Shown: one piece after another, positions 12,143 through 24,059 of the stretch
How the letters are laid out: the number at the start of each line of letters is the position of its first letter
Numbering within the stretch: the first letter of the stretch is position 1
Origin: Hypericum androsaemum
Lineage: Eukaryota; Streptophyta; Magnoliopsida; Malpighiales; Hypericaceae
Length of the DNA stretch: 64,000 bases
Reading direction: 5' to 3'
Assembly: GCA_963995505.1 (NCBI GenBank)
Contig: OZ023197.1
Coordinates: 11,654,475-11,718,474, forward strand
Made by a program: the position numbers and the translations under genes
The notes under the pieces: generated by a model
The model's input: the letters and a program-made list of their open reading frames with translations, nothing else
The model's database searches: none
Told to the model about the DNA's origin: nothing

Positions 12143-13290
12143 TTACTCCTGCCTATAATTTCCGGGTGATGATGAAGATGGCCCGTAGCTGTAGTACAAG
12201 TAAGCCCCAACAGCAGCAATAACCAGAACAGCGACACCAACGTTGACCAACCTCTGCCTGTCTTCGCCCCTCTCCATTGCAAGCCTTCCCTTCACTGCCT
12301 CCTTGGCCGAAGCAGCCATTCTCTTCACTTCCTTTATCTTCTCACCAACTACCTCATCCTTGTCGTAACGATTCGGCCCGTTCTTCTTCTTATCATCTCC
12401 CTCCCGCTCCTTCCTTTTCTTAACACCTTCTGATGATGAAGATTCTTTCATTTTCTTTCTAATCTCTTCCGCTTCCTTTCTTTCCGCGTCTTCCTTCTGC
12501 TTCACGAGACCATCTGTTACCTTCGAAGGCGAAGAACTAGAAGGAGGAGGAGGAGGAGGAGGTACTGGAAGCCTTGAAGTTGCTTGTTCTGCTTGACCAG
12601 GTTTCGTGTCCTTGAGTACTTCCCCAAGGGACGGAGCTCTTGGGACGTCAGGTTTCTTTGTTTCCTCCGCGCCCTTTCGCTCGTTCGCCTCAGTTGTGGT
12701 TCTAGCTACGTCTTGAGTAATGGCAGCAGCTGGTGGCGCGGGGATAGCAGGTTTCGGAGTTGCAGGAGCACCTGCACTTGCAGCTGCAGATGCTTCCTGG
12801 CTGCTGGGTTTCGTAGCGGCCGCTTGTGGTTCTAACTTGGAGTTCTGCTTAGGGAGGACACTTGGAATCGCTGCTACATTCGACTTCGGAAGCGTAATTG
12901 TGAGGATCCCATCTACGAATTTCGCGTGGATGTTGTTGACTTCGCAGTTCTGAGGAACTGCAAATGTTTGGTTGAACCTGGCCCATTTGGTGCCTGCAAT
13001 TTGCCTCTCCCCTGTAACTCTGATTATACGCGTGGAGTGTACGTACGTGATCTTAATTTGCTCCTTCTTGAAATCTTCCAATAACAAGTTTCATGCAAAA
13101 GAATTCGCGGGTTCAAATCTATTCATCTCGATTCCATTAATCAAATATATATAAAACATATGAGAAAAATATTCATACCAAGAAGATGGATTTGAAGAAC
13201 ATTTGCAGCATTTTCTTCCTTCCATTCAGATTTGGGCCTGAGGTCCTCATACTGGACATTAGAAACCGGGGCGGTCGTCCTTGCAGCCAT
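12143..13290 (-). CDS. RTM2-like protein: HSP20/alpha-crystallin domain with C-terminal membrane anchor
   Basis: There are two exons, 13179-13290 and 12143-13074, with a GT-AG intron of 104 bp. The product is 347 aa. Residues about 12-103 form an alpha-crystallin (HSP20-like) domain: YEDLRPKSEW, then after the junction DFKKEQIKITYVHS, IIRVTGERQIAG, WARFNQTFAVP and GILTITLPKS. The middle (about 105-300) is an Ala/Pro/Ser-rich, then Lys/Glu-rich disordered tail. Residues 314-334 (VNVGVAVLVIAAVGAYLYYSY) are a single hydrophobic anchor. This layout is that of RESTRICTED TEV MOVEMENT 2, a phloem protein that limits long-distance movement of some potyviruses in Arabidopsis. Many plants have several RTM2-like paralogues of unknown role, so antiviral function is not implied. 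The start is supported by the family's usual N-terminus and an upstream TATA box. Confidence 0.85.
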
Positions 13291-13390
13291 TTCTCTTATT
13301 TAATTATGATTCTCTTCCTTACAGTTCTTAATCTCTATAATTTATGTTTTTATGATACTTTTGGATGAAGTTCTAATGATTGATTGTGTA

Positions 13391-13398
13391 TTTATATA
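13391..13398 (-). promoter_or_regulatory. TATA box of the RTM2-like gene
   Basis: The minus strand reads TATATAAA about 100 bp upstream of the ATG at 13290. Confidence 0.5.
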
Positions 13399-13399
13399 G

Positions 13400-16134
13400 C
13401 AAGGGAGGCAAAAAAAATCAAATTAAGTTAAGTTGCCCACTTTTAAGGTTTTCCTACCATTGAAACTATCCTTTCTCTATTGGAAGAGTTTTTGTTTTGC
13501 TTGATTTGTCTGAAAAAGAAAAGCTCATGATCAAAATTGCTTGCAAGGAAAAGTGCAAGTTCTTTGTTTGGCCTGCACTCATTTGATGACCCAATTGTAC
13601 AACCACTCCCATAAATTATATAAAAATGGGAAATTTATGTATTTGAGTGACCAATTGTTGGAGATATTCCGAAGAAACATATAGGGGCAAGTCACCGGAA
13701 TGTTCAAGGCTTAGGTAGTTCATTTATGCATGAGATTGACGGACCTTTTTGACTCTTGCAAAGCCAAATTTAAGTTCGAAACAGTTAATATATTTAAAAA
13801 TTAACAAAATTATTCAAACAAATATTTAATAATCTTACTTCTCGGTTTCTTGAATATTTAACATTCGAATGGTGCCGTGCCTTAACATCTAGGACTATAT
13901 GTGAATTTGGCATTAAGAGAAAAGGGATTCTCGAGACATGATCCTCTGTCTTTCTTCGTGTGTAAGATAAGAATGACAAATTGGTGTATCTGAGGTGGCG
14001 ATAAATATAGACTCGGAGATCGATATTCTAAAGGTTTATTATAAATAATAGCATGTGCTAAAAAATTTAGGAGAGCATATTAAAATTTTTTACATAAGAA
14101 TCTTTTACAATGGAAAAAGTATCTGTTCTGAAAATAATTTGATGTACATTAAGTTTTTCTGAATACAAGAATATTAATTTGGAAGTGGCCTTAAATTTGT
14201 AAACGTGATTTATTAGACATTTTTTACTATTGTTTTTATTTGTATAATATTGAGTCGACCAAAGGAATGGCCAGAATTAGCTACTTGGGCTAACACGACC
14301 CAGGCCACATGCTAGCCCAAGTTGAGCCCATTTTTCTTTAGCCCGCCAGCTAAATAAAATCTGTTTTTGAGTTTCTTCGAGTATTCCGATATTATATGTT
14401 CCAAGTATTCCGATATTATAAAACCACATCAAAGATATCCGGTCTGAAATTACGTGTTTGGTATATATATATTTTTTGGATATGCTTATAGAAACAGAAT
14501 ATGAGAGAATTAGACTAAATAATCTATTTTCATATTTTTTTTAGTTTCATAATATTAGTACATTCGGTCATAAATATCTTTATAGAAAAATAAAAAATAA
14601 ATGATAAATATAAAAAATGGAAAGAGATATAATAAAAAGGGAAGAGATATAATGCAAAAGGAAATACATTGATTACAACGCTAAGGTCAATATAAAGTGT
14701 GATAATAAATGTGTCATATGACAAATGAAAATTGGTGGGACAGGATATAAGACTTAGACAAATTTAATATTTTGTACAAGCTTTATTACACCAAACATAG
14801 TCTAGAAAAAATATATTATTCAGTCATGTCGAGTTCGTCTAAACAAATGCACACAAATTATAGACAAAATAACAAGAATAGATTGTGGACTTGGATTTTC
14901 GAAAATAAGAAGAAAAGCATTTTAAGATATGATTAAAGAATTATAAAAGAAAATCCAAAGACACATTGAGATGGTGATATTAGTTAGGATAAGTATGAGA
15001 TAAATTAAGAAAAATGGAAAGTATGTTCCAATTATTGTAATACCATAAAGGGATCATTCATGCACATGGTCATATTAATTTAATAAAATCCCTATCATAT
15101 ATAATTCCATTTCAACTTGAACATCTAGCAATTATTGGCAACAAATCAGCCACCATAACTATAATATATGATAATGCAGTGTCGTTGCTGATAGAGATAA
15201 ATTATTTAGATTTCATACTACTTAAAGAGGCGCCCCTAATTCGGAAATCTTGTAACAAACTTCCTAGTTATTATTAGCTAATAAGAAGCATCTTGCTCTA
15301 AAATTGGCAAGAAATAATTTTATGCCTGGTCACCCAGTATAGTAACTTTTTAATCTTATCTAAATAACCCTGTATTGGATGGCAGTGTCCCTCTATAAAT
15401 TAATGCCAATTTTTTCCTCCAAATCCAATTCACCACAAATCCAAATTAACACGGAGAAGAAAACCCATTGAGAGCCAGGCAAGTCCAAGTTCATCTAATC
15501 CTTTATTCTTCTTTGTTCACTGGTTTTAGGATTTTAGTGGCAATATCAAACGATTTAAAAAGACAAAAATTCATGTTATGCATAGAATTATTATATTTTT
15601 TATATCATATATTATCAAAACATCTACTTGGACGAATAAATAAAGTATGAGTTAGATAGAACTTTTGAAGGGTAAAAAAATTCTCCCAAAAAATATTTTA
15701 CACGTTCAAACATTTGATCTCGAGATCTTTTAGTTCAGTTAGAACAAATCACTTGTCAATTAGATTAAAAAATTTTTTTGGGAAGATCCATCCAATTATT
15801 ATGTCAACGTATGACACCATGACAGTATCAAATTTAATTATATATTTATCGTCTTCGTCAATATTCTTGTTATGTTCCTTCTTTGACACTAACATTAATA
15901 TCATGCTAATCAATCCATTTCTCTCAATCTTGGTCTCACCGAGCATTAATTACTCACGTGATCAAGTTTGTCACATAATTTGATTTCTTCCCGTTGGGGG
16001 TTTCGATAATTAATGATAACCCTAAAAAATAACGGATGAAATTTTTCGTTGAGACAATCATAAACGTTGTTGCACTTGCCCCCAAAAAACAATAATTATA
16101 AAATTTGTGTCACGTTTTTTGCTCTGGGTGCCTC
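13400..16134. other. AT-rich intergenic region, no gene recognised
   Basis: Only short chance ORFs are present. It separates the divergently transcribed RTM2-like and GH3 genes and so includes distal promoter sequence of both. A second TATA-like element ('ctctataaatta', about 15393) with a downstream 'gccaggcaagt' donor-like site at about 15475 could mark a 5' UTR exon of the GH3 gene. I cannot confirm that. Confidence 0.4.
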
Positions 16135-16142
16135 TATAAAAG
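16135..16142 (+). promoter_or_regulatory. possible TATA box of the GH3 gene
   Basis: The sequence tataaaag occurs 340 bp upstream of the ATG at 16482. A TA microsatellite lies between it and the start codon, so the true core promoter is uncertain. Confidence 0.3.
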
Positions 16143-16238
16143 TTTATTCCAATCTCAAACTCTTTACTGACATAAGGATTTGTTTTGAATTCTAATAAAG
16201 TTAGACCTCTATTTATATTGAATAGAGTAATGGTTATC

Positions 16239-16241
<3 letters not shown>

Positions 16242-16287
<46 letters not shown>
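16242..16287. repeat. (TA)23 microsatellite in the GH3 gene leader/promoter
   Basis: 46 bp of uninterrupted TA, about 195 bp upstream of the GH3 start codon. Its length is likely variable between individuals. Confidence 0.95.
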
Positions 16288-16291
<4 letters not shown>

Positions 16292-16481
16292 TATGCCTAG
16301 ATATTATGTGTAATTGAGAGGTTAGAGAGATTTCTTCACGGAATTATTCTGCCTTGTACTGGTAATAGTTGTATGTCTTATGTATGTTATGTGCTCTCGT
16401 TTCGATTCAATTTCCCGACAATTGAACACTAACAAAATTCGTTCTCCTTAATCTTTAGGGTTTTATATACGGAGAACTATA

Positions 16482-19400
16482 ATGGCGAGAAATTTGATCC
16501 CCTTGGTGGGGTTAATTTTTCTTTGTTTCTGGTCGTCGTCAATGGCGGAAGCTGTAGATTCAGGCAAATACGTGATCTACAAGGATCCCAAGCAGCCGGT
16601 GGAAGCTAGGGTAAAGGACTTGTTGAGAAGGATGACACTTGAAGAAAAGATTGGCCAGATGGTTCAGCTTGATCGGGAAAATATCACTATTGATATCATG
16701 AGGAAGTACAAAATTGGTATGTTCTAATTATTCAATCCTTCCATTCGAATTCAATTTTTTCCGATCTGGGCTAGCCGAGTTTATCAAAAGTATTGGTGCA
16801 GATTCAAATTCCGTCAACGCATTCAGTAACAAGATTTGAAACACCAAACCGGGGTCAAATTTGGATTTTGACCTTAATACATCACATATTCAATTACTCT
16901 TTAAAATCTTCATTTAAACGATAGTTAGTTAAATTTTGAATTTAATTTAATTTAATTGGTTACAAATTGATAGGGAGCCTATTGAGTGGAGGAGGAAGTG
17001 TGCCAGCTGCGCGGGCGACTCCAAAGCAATGGGTTGATATGGTAAATCGCTTCCAAAGGGGCTCTCTCACCACCCGTCTTGGGATCCCAATGATTTATGG
17101 GATTGATGCTGTTCATGGCCACAACAATGTCTACAATGCCACTATTTTCCCTCACAATATTGGCCTTGGAGTCACCAGGAAAGTATACTATGTCACAGTC
17201 CTCTATTGCACAGATTAATCTTTTTTTGTATCAAGTATAAATTAAAATTCTAAACTCGAGCATGGTCGAGTTTAGCCACCAAGTTTGGTATGGATTGGCT
17301 AGTGATTGTGGAATTGTGGGATCTTAATTGTACCTCATCTACATATTTCACTATAGTTATTAATAAAATTGACATTCACAAAAAAATTAAAAGCTATAGG
17401 TTTTTTATATCATATGGTAATCAACTCATTCGGCTGACTTGAGCCGTATATAATTTTTTAAAGATGAGAACTCTCCCTTTAAAAAAGGCTATAAGTTGTC
17501 ATTGTCACCTTGAGTTAATTTTATTTTTGTGGTTGACGACCATGGTATATACTGATAATTACAGGGATCCCAATCTTTTGAAGAGAATTGGAGCAGCTAC
17601 CGCCACCGAAGTTAGAGCTACCGGGATCCAATATGCTTTTGCTCCTTGCATTGCGGTAATAATTAATAGCAAATTAACATATATCCGATCAATTAAACTT
17701 CCAAAATTATTAATTTTCTCCACTGACCAAAAATAGAAGATGCGTGTACGGAGTGTAATTAACCAGATTTGTATCGTTGGGTTAAATGGGCTGGGCTTGC
17801 AGGTTTGCAGAGACCCAAGATGGGGAAGGTGCTATGAGAGCTACAGCGAGGACCCAAAGATAGTGCAAAAGATGACTGAAATTATCTCTGGATTGCAAGG
17901 CGATGTGCCTCCAAATTTTAAAAGTGGATATCCTCATGTCGCTGGCAAGTAAGGATCCAATTGCATAATATACAAATTTATGGCATTTTTTGCTTAGTAT
18001 TACTCTTTCTGATCTCCCATAGGAGTCGATATAATATTATAATATTCGTATCAAACATACCATTTGAAAAATGGGTCATACTCGTAAAGCCTAACAATAC
18101 GATACATTGATATTTCTTTTTTTTTAAGTGGGGCTAAGGTCCCTATATAAAAATTATAATAATTACATCCTAATTAACGTAGAATCCTTTCTTTCGAGGT
18201 TGCGACAGCCAGCCTCAGTAAAACACGCCCTTCAAAAAAAATCTTTTAGCATCATGTTTGTATGAATTTAATTTTGTCTCAAGTGTTATAGACCGAATTA
18301 CCTAATATATTTTTATTAAAATCAGCATCTTCTCGTACCATGTTAAAATTTTCGTATATATCAAGTCCACCGCTCTCACGACTAGAGATGTTATAATCTC
18401 AACCGAGGAATTGTTGTTTAGGGAGAAAGTGGCAGCCTGTGCGAAGCACTTCGTGGGAGACGGAGGCACGGTGAAGGGGATCAACGAGAACAACACAATT
18501 GTAACAAAGAAACAGCTGTTTGGCATCCACATGCCTGCTTATTACAATTCCATCGACAAGGGTGTCGCCACCGTTATGGTCTCCTACTCGAGCATCAACG
18601 GGGTCAAGATGCACGCCAACAAGAAGTTGATCATGGGTTTCCTCAAGAAGAAGCTCAACTTCAAGGTGAGCTTAGGGTCGAAACCACGTGGTATCCCGAC
18701 AATTACAGTAGAAGTATTCAATAATTTGGCATAGTGATTTTTGTTAATCATTTTTTTTAAAATTTTATCATATGATCAGGGCTTCGTTATCTCGGATTGG
18801 CAAGGAATTGATAGAATCACCTACCCACCACATGCCAACTACTCCTACTCCATTATGAAAGGAGTTTCAGCTGGCATCGACATGGTAAGTAAGACGAAAT
18901 AGATTCTTGTTTTAGGAATTTGTGTCCCTAATTATAGAGGACATTATTGTTAACTGGCTTGCTTTATAGAGCAAGAAATTTTCTGCATTTGAAAAAAATA
19001 TTAATTTTCTACCAGGCCAGTTAGTCAAGGATCGAGTCGGTTAAGACATTTGAATAGTAGTCAATCTCTCGAGACAAGTGTTTTATTTAATTATTGACCA
19101 AAGAGGTGATGTATATATGTGCAGGTGATGGTTCCTTCCGACTATTCAGAATTCATCAATGGGTTGACTCATTTGGTCAAGGAGAAGGCCATTCCGATAA
19201 AGCGTATAAATGATGCCGTGAGGAGAATCCTACGGGTGAAGTTCGCGATGGGCCTCTTTGAGAACCCACTTTCGAATTACAGTTTAGCTTCCAAGGTTGG
19301 ATGCAAGGTGAGAGATATAATTAAATCCTTAATACATCCACTTATTTATCCTAAGACAAAATTCTAAGATAATTAATAATTGGCGTCTAATTTATTTTAC

Positions 19401-20659
19401 GATGATGTCTCAGCAATGTGTGATTCATACTCGAACATTATCGGACTAACAAAATTGAGATGTGTATAACAGGAACATAGGGAGCTGGCGAGAGAAGCGG
19501 TGAGGAAATCGCTCGTGTTATTGAAGAATGGGAAAAAGGGGGAGAAGCCTGTATTGCCTCTTCCAAAGAAAGCAAGGAAGATACTTGTTGCTGGAGCACA
19601 CGCCAACAACTTGGGCCTTCAATGTGGTGGTTGGACCATCGCATGGCAGGGCCTTAATACCACCAACCTCACTTCAGGTAAACTATACCAATCCCATCCA
19701 ATACAATTGCTATTGAAACTCCATATTCATAATCAAATATTATCGGATGACAGATTTTTTGTTGGTTTGTTAGTTGGTTATTGGTATACTAATATTAAAA
19801 GAGTTTTCTCAAAGAGTATTTAGGTTAATGATGTACGACAAAATATTCTTCATCATATGCTCTCTTTTCTTTTGAACTGAAAATTGATATGCAAAGTCGA
19901 GCACGGTCTCGTCTTATATAGAGATAGATCTTAATTATTTTTTTATTCATAAAACTCGAATTATAGATATTCTTTAGAAAATCTAAGTATCCTGTGATTG
20001 TCGGGGTTGAACCCATATATTACCTATTCCAAGAAATATATAGATTACGAAGTGAAAATTAAGAATTGTGCTATAGAATCAATCAAGTTTGAACCTAATT
20101 TAAACAAAAAAGTACTAAATATACCAAAAATGTTTATATGATGAAGCTGAATTGTTTCTTTGACATGCATGCAGGAACCACCATCTTGAAAGCCATAAAG
20201 AACACAGTCGACCCAACCACCGAGATAGTGTACAAAAAGAAACCACACCTCGAGTTCTTGATCTCCAACAAGTTCTCCTACGCCATCGTGGTGGTGGGCG
20301 AGCAGCCCTACGCCGAGACAGCCGGTGACAACCTCAACCTAACCCTACCGCATCCAGGCCCCGAGACGATCACCAACGTGTGCGAACACGTAAAATGCGT
20401 CGTGATCGTTGTCTCCGGGAGGCCACTGGTGATCCAACCCTACTTGTCGTCCATGGACGCCCTCGTCGCGGCCTGGCTCCCGGGGAGCGAGGGCCAGGGC
20501 GTGGCGGATGTGTTGTTCGGCGACTATGGCTTCACTGGGAAGTTGGCTCGTACATGGTTCAAGACGGTTGACCAGCTTCCGATGAATGTTGGAGACAAGC
20601 ACTATGATCCTCTCTTCCCATTTGGGTTTGGACTTGAGACGAAACCAGTAATTGCTTAG
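16482..20659 (+). CDS. GH3 beta-glucosidase / exo-beta-glucanase, nine exons, one non-canonical donor
   Basis: The exons are 16482-16716, 16974-17178, 17565-17655, 17803-17948, 18422-18665, 18780-18884, 19125-19307, 19473-19677 and 20175-20659. They total 1899 nt, 632 aa, the usual length for plant exo-beta-glucanases of the barley ExoI type. Residues 1-24 are a secretory signal peptide, so the enzyme should act in the apoplast on wall beta-glucans or oligoglucosides. Visible blocks are [50 protein letters not shown], the nucleophile motif [14 protein letters not shown] (Asp313), [11 protein letters not shown], the acid/base region [21 protein letters not shown], and [11 protein letters not shown]. 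All introns are GT-AG except intron 2, whose donor reads GA (17179-17180). The nearest downstream GT would add 4 nt and lead to an early stop. The family call is firm. Whether the gene yields full-length enzyme depends on that site. Confidence 0.88.
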
Positions 20660-21703
20660 AAAGTTATATGTAACGCAATACAAAATTATTTCCTTTTGTT
20701 TAAGGATGATGTTTTATTTTTATGAGTGAAAATACAATACAATCCCATTGGGGACCATTTTACAAGGACGATTTCGTATGGTTAAGATATTACGGTTTTT
20801 TTAATAGATTAATATTATATATTTCAAAATTTACAAAAAATAGTACAATAAAATACTATACTACTTGAAAAATATATTGCTAATTTCTTAATCTTAAGGT
20901 TGAAATCGAACCATCTTCTCGGGAAGTGAAGACGGATAGTATGAGAAAGAAACTATAGAAAGACATTATAATACGGTTTGCTATAGAAGGATCATTATAA
21001 TATTATTTTTTTTGTTGTGGAGGTAATAATAATCTTTGAATTAAGTGAATAGGAATTATTGCGCCTAGCTCCAAGTACTATAATCCAAAAATTGGTCTTA
21101 ATGTGTGTATATAGCTATTTAGGTTTACGTCCCCTAATTATTAATTAAGAAACTTGATGTCTTTATTAAGAGTCGAGATGTGTCTCGAATTTAAAATCTC
21201 ATTAAAAAAATGAATCGATCTTATTTCGGGGCGGGGTTTTTTTATTAGGATTTTTTGGCTTATTTTTTGGGATAATTATCCTAAGGTCCCTGGTATTTGA
21301 GAAAATTTCTTTTTTAGTTTTTACTATTTTTAAAAATCTTTCTCGGTCTTTCTAGTTTGACATAATAGTACTTTTTAGTCCCTGACGAATACACTGCTGA
21401 CGTCATAAAAAGTGTCAAAAAAAGATTGTGTTGACCACTGACGTAAGCCCTAGGAGCGCCATTCTCGTTAAACTATTTCTGAACTAACGAAATATAAATT
21501 TGTTAGCGTTTGAAACAACTCATTTAATTGAATATGCCGTCGCAGAAGTCAAACTCTCATCTCACCTTTGGAAGAAATATTTAGTTTATGAATTGGAAAT
21601 AAGAATTGTACTATAGAATCGAGTTCAAACTTTTTAAAAAATAATAAATATACCAAAAATGTTATTATGATGAAGGTACAATATTTCCTTCACATGCATG
21701 CAG
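20660..21703. other. 3' flank of the GH3 gene and duplicated flank
   Basis: 20690-21250 recurs at 22170-22560, and the end of intron 8 (20040-20174) recurs at 21590-21703, so exon 9 with both flanks was duplicated in tandem. A one-ended 'aggtccctggtatttgag' stretch at about 21280-21540 resembles one terminus of the long-TIR elements elsewhere in the window, without a visible partner. Confidence 0.5.
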
Positions 21704-22146
21704 GAACCACCATCTTGAAAGCCACGAAGTACTCAGTCGACCCAAGCACCAAGATACCGTACAAAAATAAACCACGCCTCAAGTTCTTCATCATGGTGGT
21801 CGGCGAGCAACCCAACGACGAGACGGCCGGCGACAACCTGAACCTCACCCTACCTCGTCCAGGCCCCTAGACGATCACCAACGTGTATGAACACATGAAA
21901 TGCATAGTGAAAGTGGGCATCCAACCCTGTTTGAGTTCCATGGACGCCTTCGTGGCGGCCTGGCTCACGGGGAGCGAGGACCAAGGCGTGGCGGATGCCT
22001 TATTTGGCAACTATGGCTTCACCGGGAAGTTGGCTCGTACATGATTCAAGACGGTCGACCAGCTTCCCATGAATATTGCGGACAAGCACTATGATCCTCT
22101 CTTCCCATTTGGATTTGGTCTTGAGACGAAAACATTTATAGCTTAG
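21704..22146 (+). pseudogene. GH3 exon 9 duplicate, broken
   Basis: It starts right after a preserved acceptor ('gcatgcag') and ends at a stop equivalent to that of the parent gene. Compared with exon 9 it lacks the segment encoding the ISNKFSYAI block, has a stop at 21868-21870 inside the NLNLTLPRPGP region, a deletion near 21905-21915, and a Trp-to-stop change in the ARTWFK motif (about 22042). The catalytic VVGEQP stretch is still legible. No upstream exons accompany it, so it was never a complete gene here. Confidence 0.85.
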
Positions 22147-23137
22147 AAGTGAGACGTAACGCAATACCAAATTCTCCTTTAGTATAATCATGATGTTTGC
22201 TTTTTTATGAGTAATAATACAATACAATCCCATTCGGGAAAATTTTACAATAATCATTTTACAAATATGATCTGATATGGACATATTTCGCTGGTCGTTA
22301 CTGTAGAAGGATTGTCATAAATTTATTTGTTTGGTTGTGGAGGTGATAATCTTTGAATTAAGTGACTAGGATTTATTGCGCCAGCTCTAACTGCTATAAC
22401 CCAAAAATTGGTCTTAATGTGTGTATACAACAGCTATCTAGGTTTATGCCCCCTTATTATTAATTAAGAAACTTGATCGTCTTTATTAAGAGTCGTGACG
22501 TGTCTCTAACCTAAAATTTTATTAAGAAAATTTAAATCTCATACTATTAACCACGACTCCCAATACTTCGTCCATATTTTGGGCTGCAAAAGTACCATTT
22601 TGTATTTGGGCCATTTTGTAATATCAGTGTAATACTCGGAATATGTCAAAAAGGTTTGACATGTTATGAAAGGTTTTTGTGATTTTATTGTATTAACTAT
22701 ATCAATAAGATGTACATTCTTTTTTTGTAAATATCTGGAGAAAATTCTAAGTAATTTCAAGATGGATGACCTCTTTGAAAGTTTCCCAGAGAGTATGTGA
22801 TTGATGACAAAATACTCGAAAAAATGCTCACGTCGGTCTGTAAAAATAATCAATCGAATTATGAGGCGTTACAAGTGGTATCAAAATAGGATCTCTTCTA
22901 ATACAGTTTGGTTTGGGAACTAACTATGGTGAAGGTGGTAGGTATATAACGCCCTTAAACGATTATCCGAATCACAAGACGTTACCAATAAAAAAAAGAG
23001 ATGTAAAGTATGATTTAAGATTTTCGTTTCAAGAACATATAAAGAAACAAACCATTACTATTACTCCACTAGAATTCTTTTCACCAGATGACCATTTATT
23101 ATTCAACAGAAAAACATAAACTGCTAAATTCCACACA
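22147..23137. other. spacer between GH3 duplicate and SPH gene, no gene seen
   Basis: 22170-22560 is the duplicated GH3 3' flank. 22990-23137 is the 3' flank shared by the SPH copies, with a recurring 'cttttcaccagatgacca' block. Nothing else was recognised. Confidence 0.45.
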
Positions 23138-23587
23138 TCACATTTTTATCGCTCCTGGTGCCCATCCGTACATAAAATCACTTGGAGGAGAATTAGCTTG
23201 GAAGTTTGTGAAATAAATTCCATTATCCCTAACAGCCCAAATGCAATCATGCCAATCCCGATCTAGCTTGCACCTCTCTGCAAAAAATGGAGACATTATC
23301 CAAAACACATTAAACGAGATATGGACGGTGTTGTTTGGTGCCACTTCGCACTGGTATGGGCTCGTCTTTTGAATTGTGCTTCTCTTTGTGTAGTAAAAAA
23401 TGTAGGGGTGACTCCAGAAGATCTGCTGATTGCCAAGGTTGATTTCGTCTGTGTAGCAGTGAGCAGACAAGGTTGCGGGAGGTTCTCTCAGAAGGTTTTC
23501 TATGTGGATATGCCATTGATGATAGTGTTGCGATTCGGTGAAGGAAAAAAGTGTTGGAGATGACCAACATGAGGAGTGATCCTTCAT
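23138..23587 (-). CDS. S-protein homologue (plant self-incompatibility S1 family), signal peptide altered
   Basis: The ORF is 149 aa. The mature domain is complete: WHIHIENLL, LSAHCYTDEINLGNQQIF, YQCEVAPNNTVHISF, AERCKLDRDWHDCIWAVRDNGIYF. It carries the four cysteines expected of the S1 fold, which is a small secreted beta-sandwich related to the poppy stigma S protein. The N-terminus differs from the paralogues. The ancestral start (equivalent to 28614) has lost one base and now runs into a stop. Translation would have to begin at a later ATG (23587), giving MKDHSSCWSSPTL instead of the hydrophobic signal sequence. A further 5-bp loss restores the frame at FTESQ. Without a signal peptide it is probably not secreted, so I regard it as decaying. 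Confidence 0.7.
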   Translation of the reverse strand: MKDHSSCWSSPTLFSFTESQHYHQWHIHIENLLREPPATLSAHCYTDEINLGNQQIFWSHPYIFYYTKRSTIQKTSPYQCEVAPNNTVHISFNVFWIMSPFFAERCKLDRDWHDCIWAVRDNGIYFTNFQANSPPSDFMYGWAPGAIKM

Positions 23588-23668
23588 TTAGGGCAATGTC
23601 ATGATGCTAGACTTCATTGTTTTGTTTATGGTAATGGTAGTTTGGATATAGTTGGTGTTGTTGTCACG

Positions 23669-23800
23669 GCTTAGCTCGGGGTGAGCGAGGGTCGGGGCAT
23701 GGAGGATGCGCTATTCGATGACTATGGCTTAACCGGGAAGTTGGCTCATATCTGGTTCAAGACGATCAACCAACTTCTGATGAATGTTGGAGACAAGCAC
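23669..23800 (+). pseudogene. GH3 exon 9 fragment (second duplicate)
   Basis: It begins abruptly at the equivalent of AAWLPGSEG and is readable through [15 protein letters not shown], then [16 protein letters not shown], and ends at a stop. The sequence that follows (23800-24050) is shared with 31800-32060, which marks a larger duplicated block containing this fragment. It is too short and mutated to be functional. Confidence 0.8.
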
Positions 23801-24059
23801 TAGGGTGAGTATCAAACAGATCAAAATTACCGAACTGTAAAGCAATACAAACCGAAACCAAAAACAAAAAAACAAAATGATTGTATGAACGGTTTTGGAA
23901 TGAAACTTCACACCAGAACTGCACATGCAATTACATGGTCGATGTCAATTTTTATAAAACTGCAATAATATAAAAGATTCTCTAATATTAAAGTATGCAT
24001 AGGTCATTTTCAACTAAAATATCTAACCCACATCCTATCCCCTAGAAGATAAAAATAAG

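Noticed and set aside
12584..13154. Plus-strand ORFs opposite the RTM2-like gene
   Set aside because: They are antisense shadows of a well-supported minus-strand gene with normal splice sites and domain order.
15393..15475. 5' UTR exon of the GH3 gene
   Set aside because: A TATA-like motif and a donor-like site are present, but nothing in the sequence alone decides it, so it is not listed as an exon.
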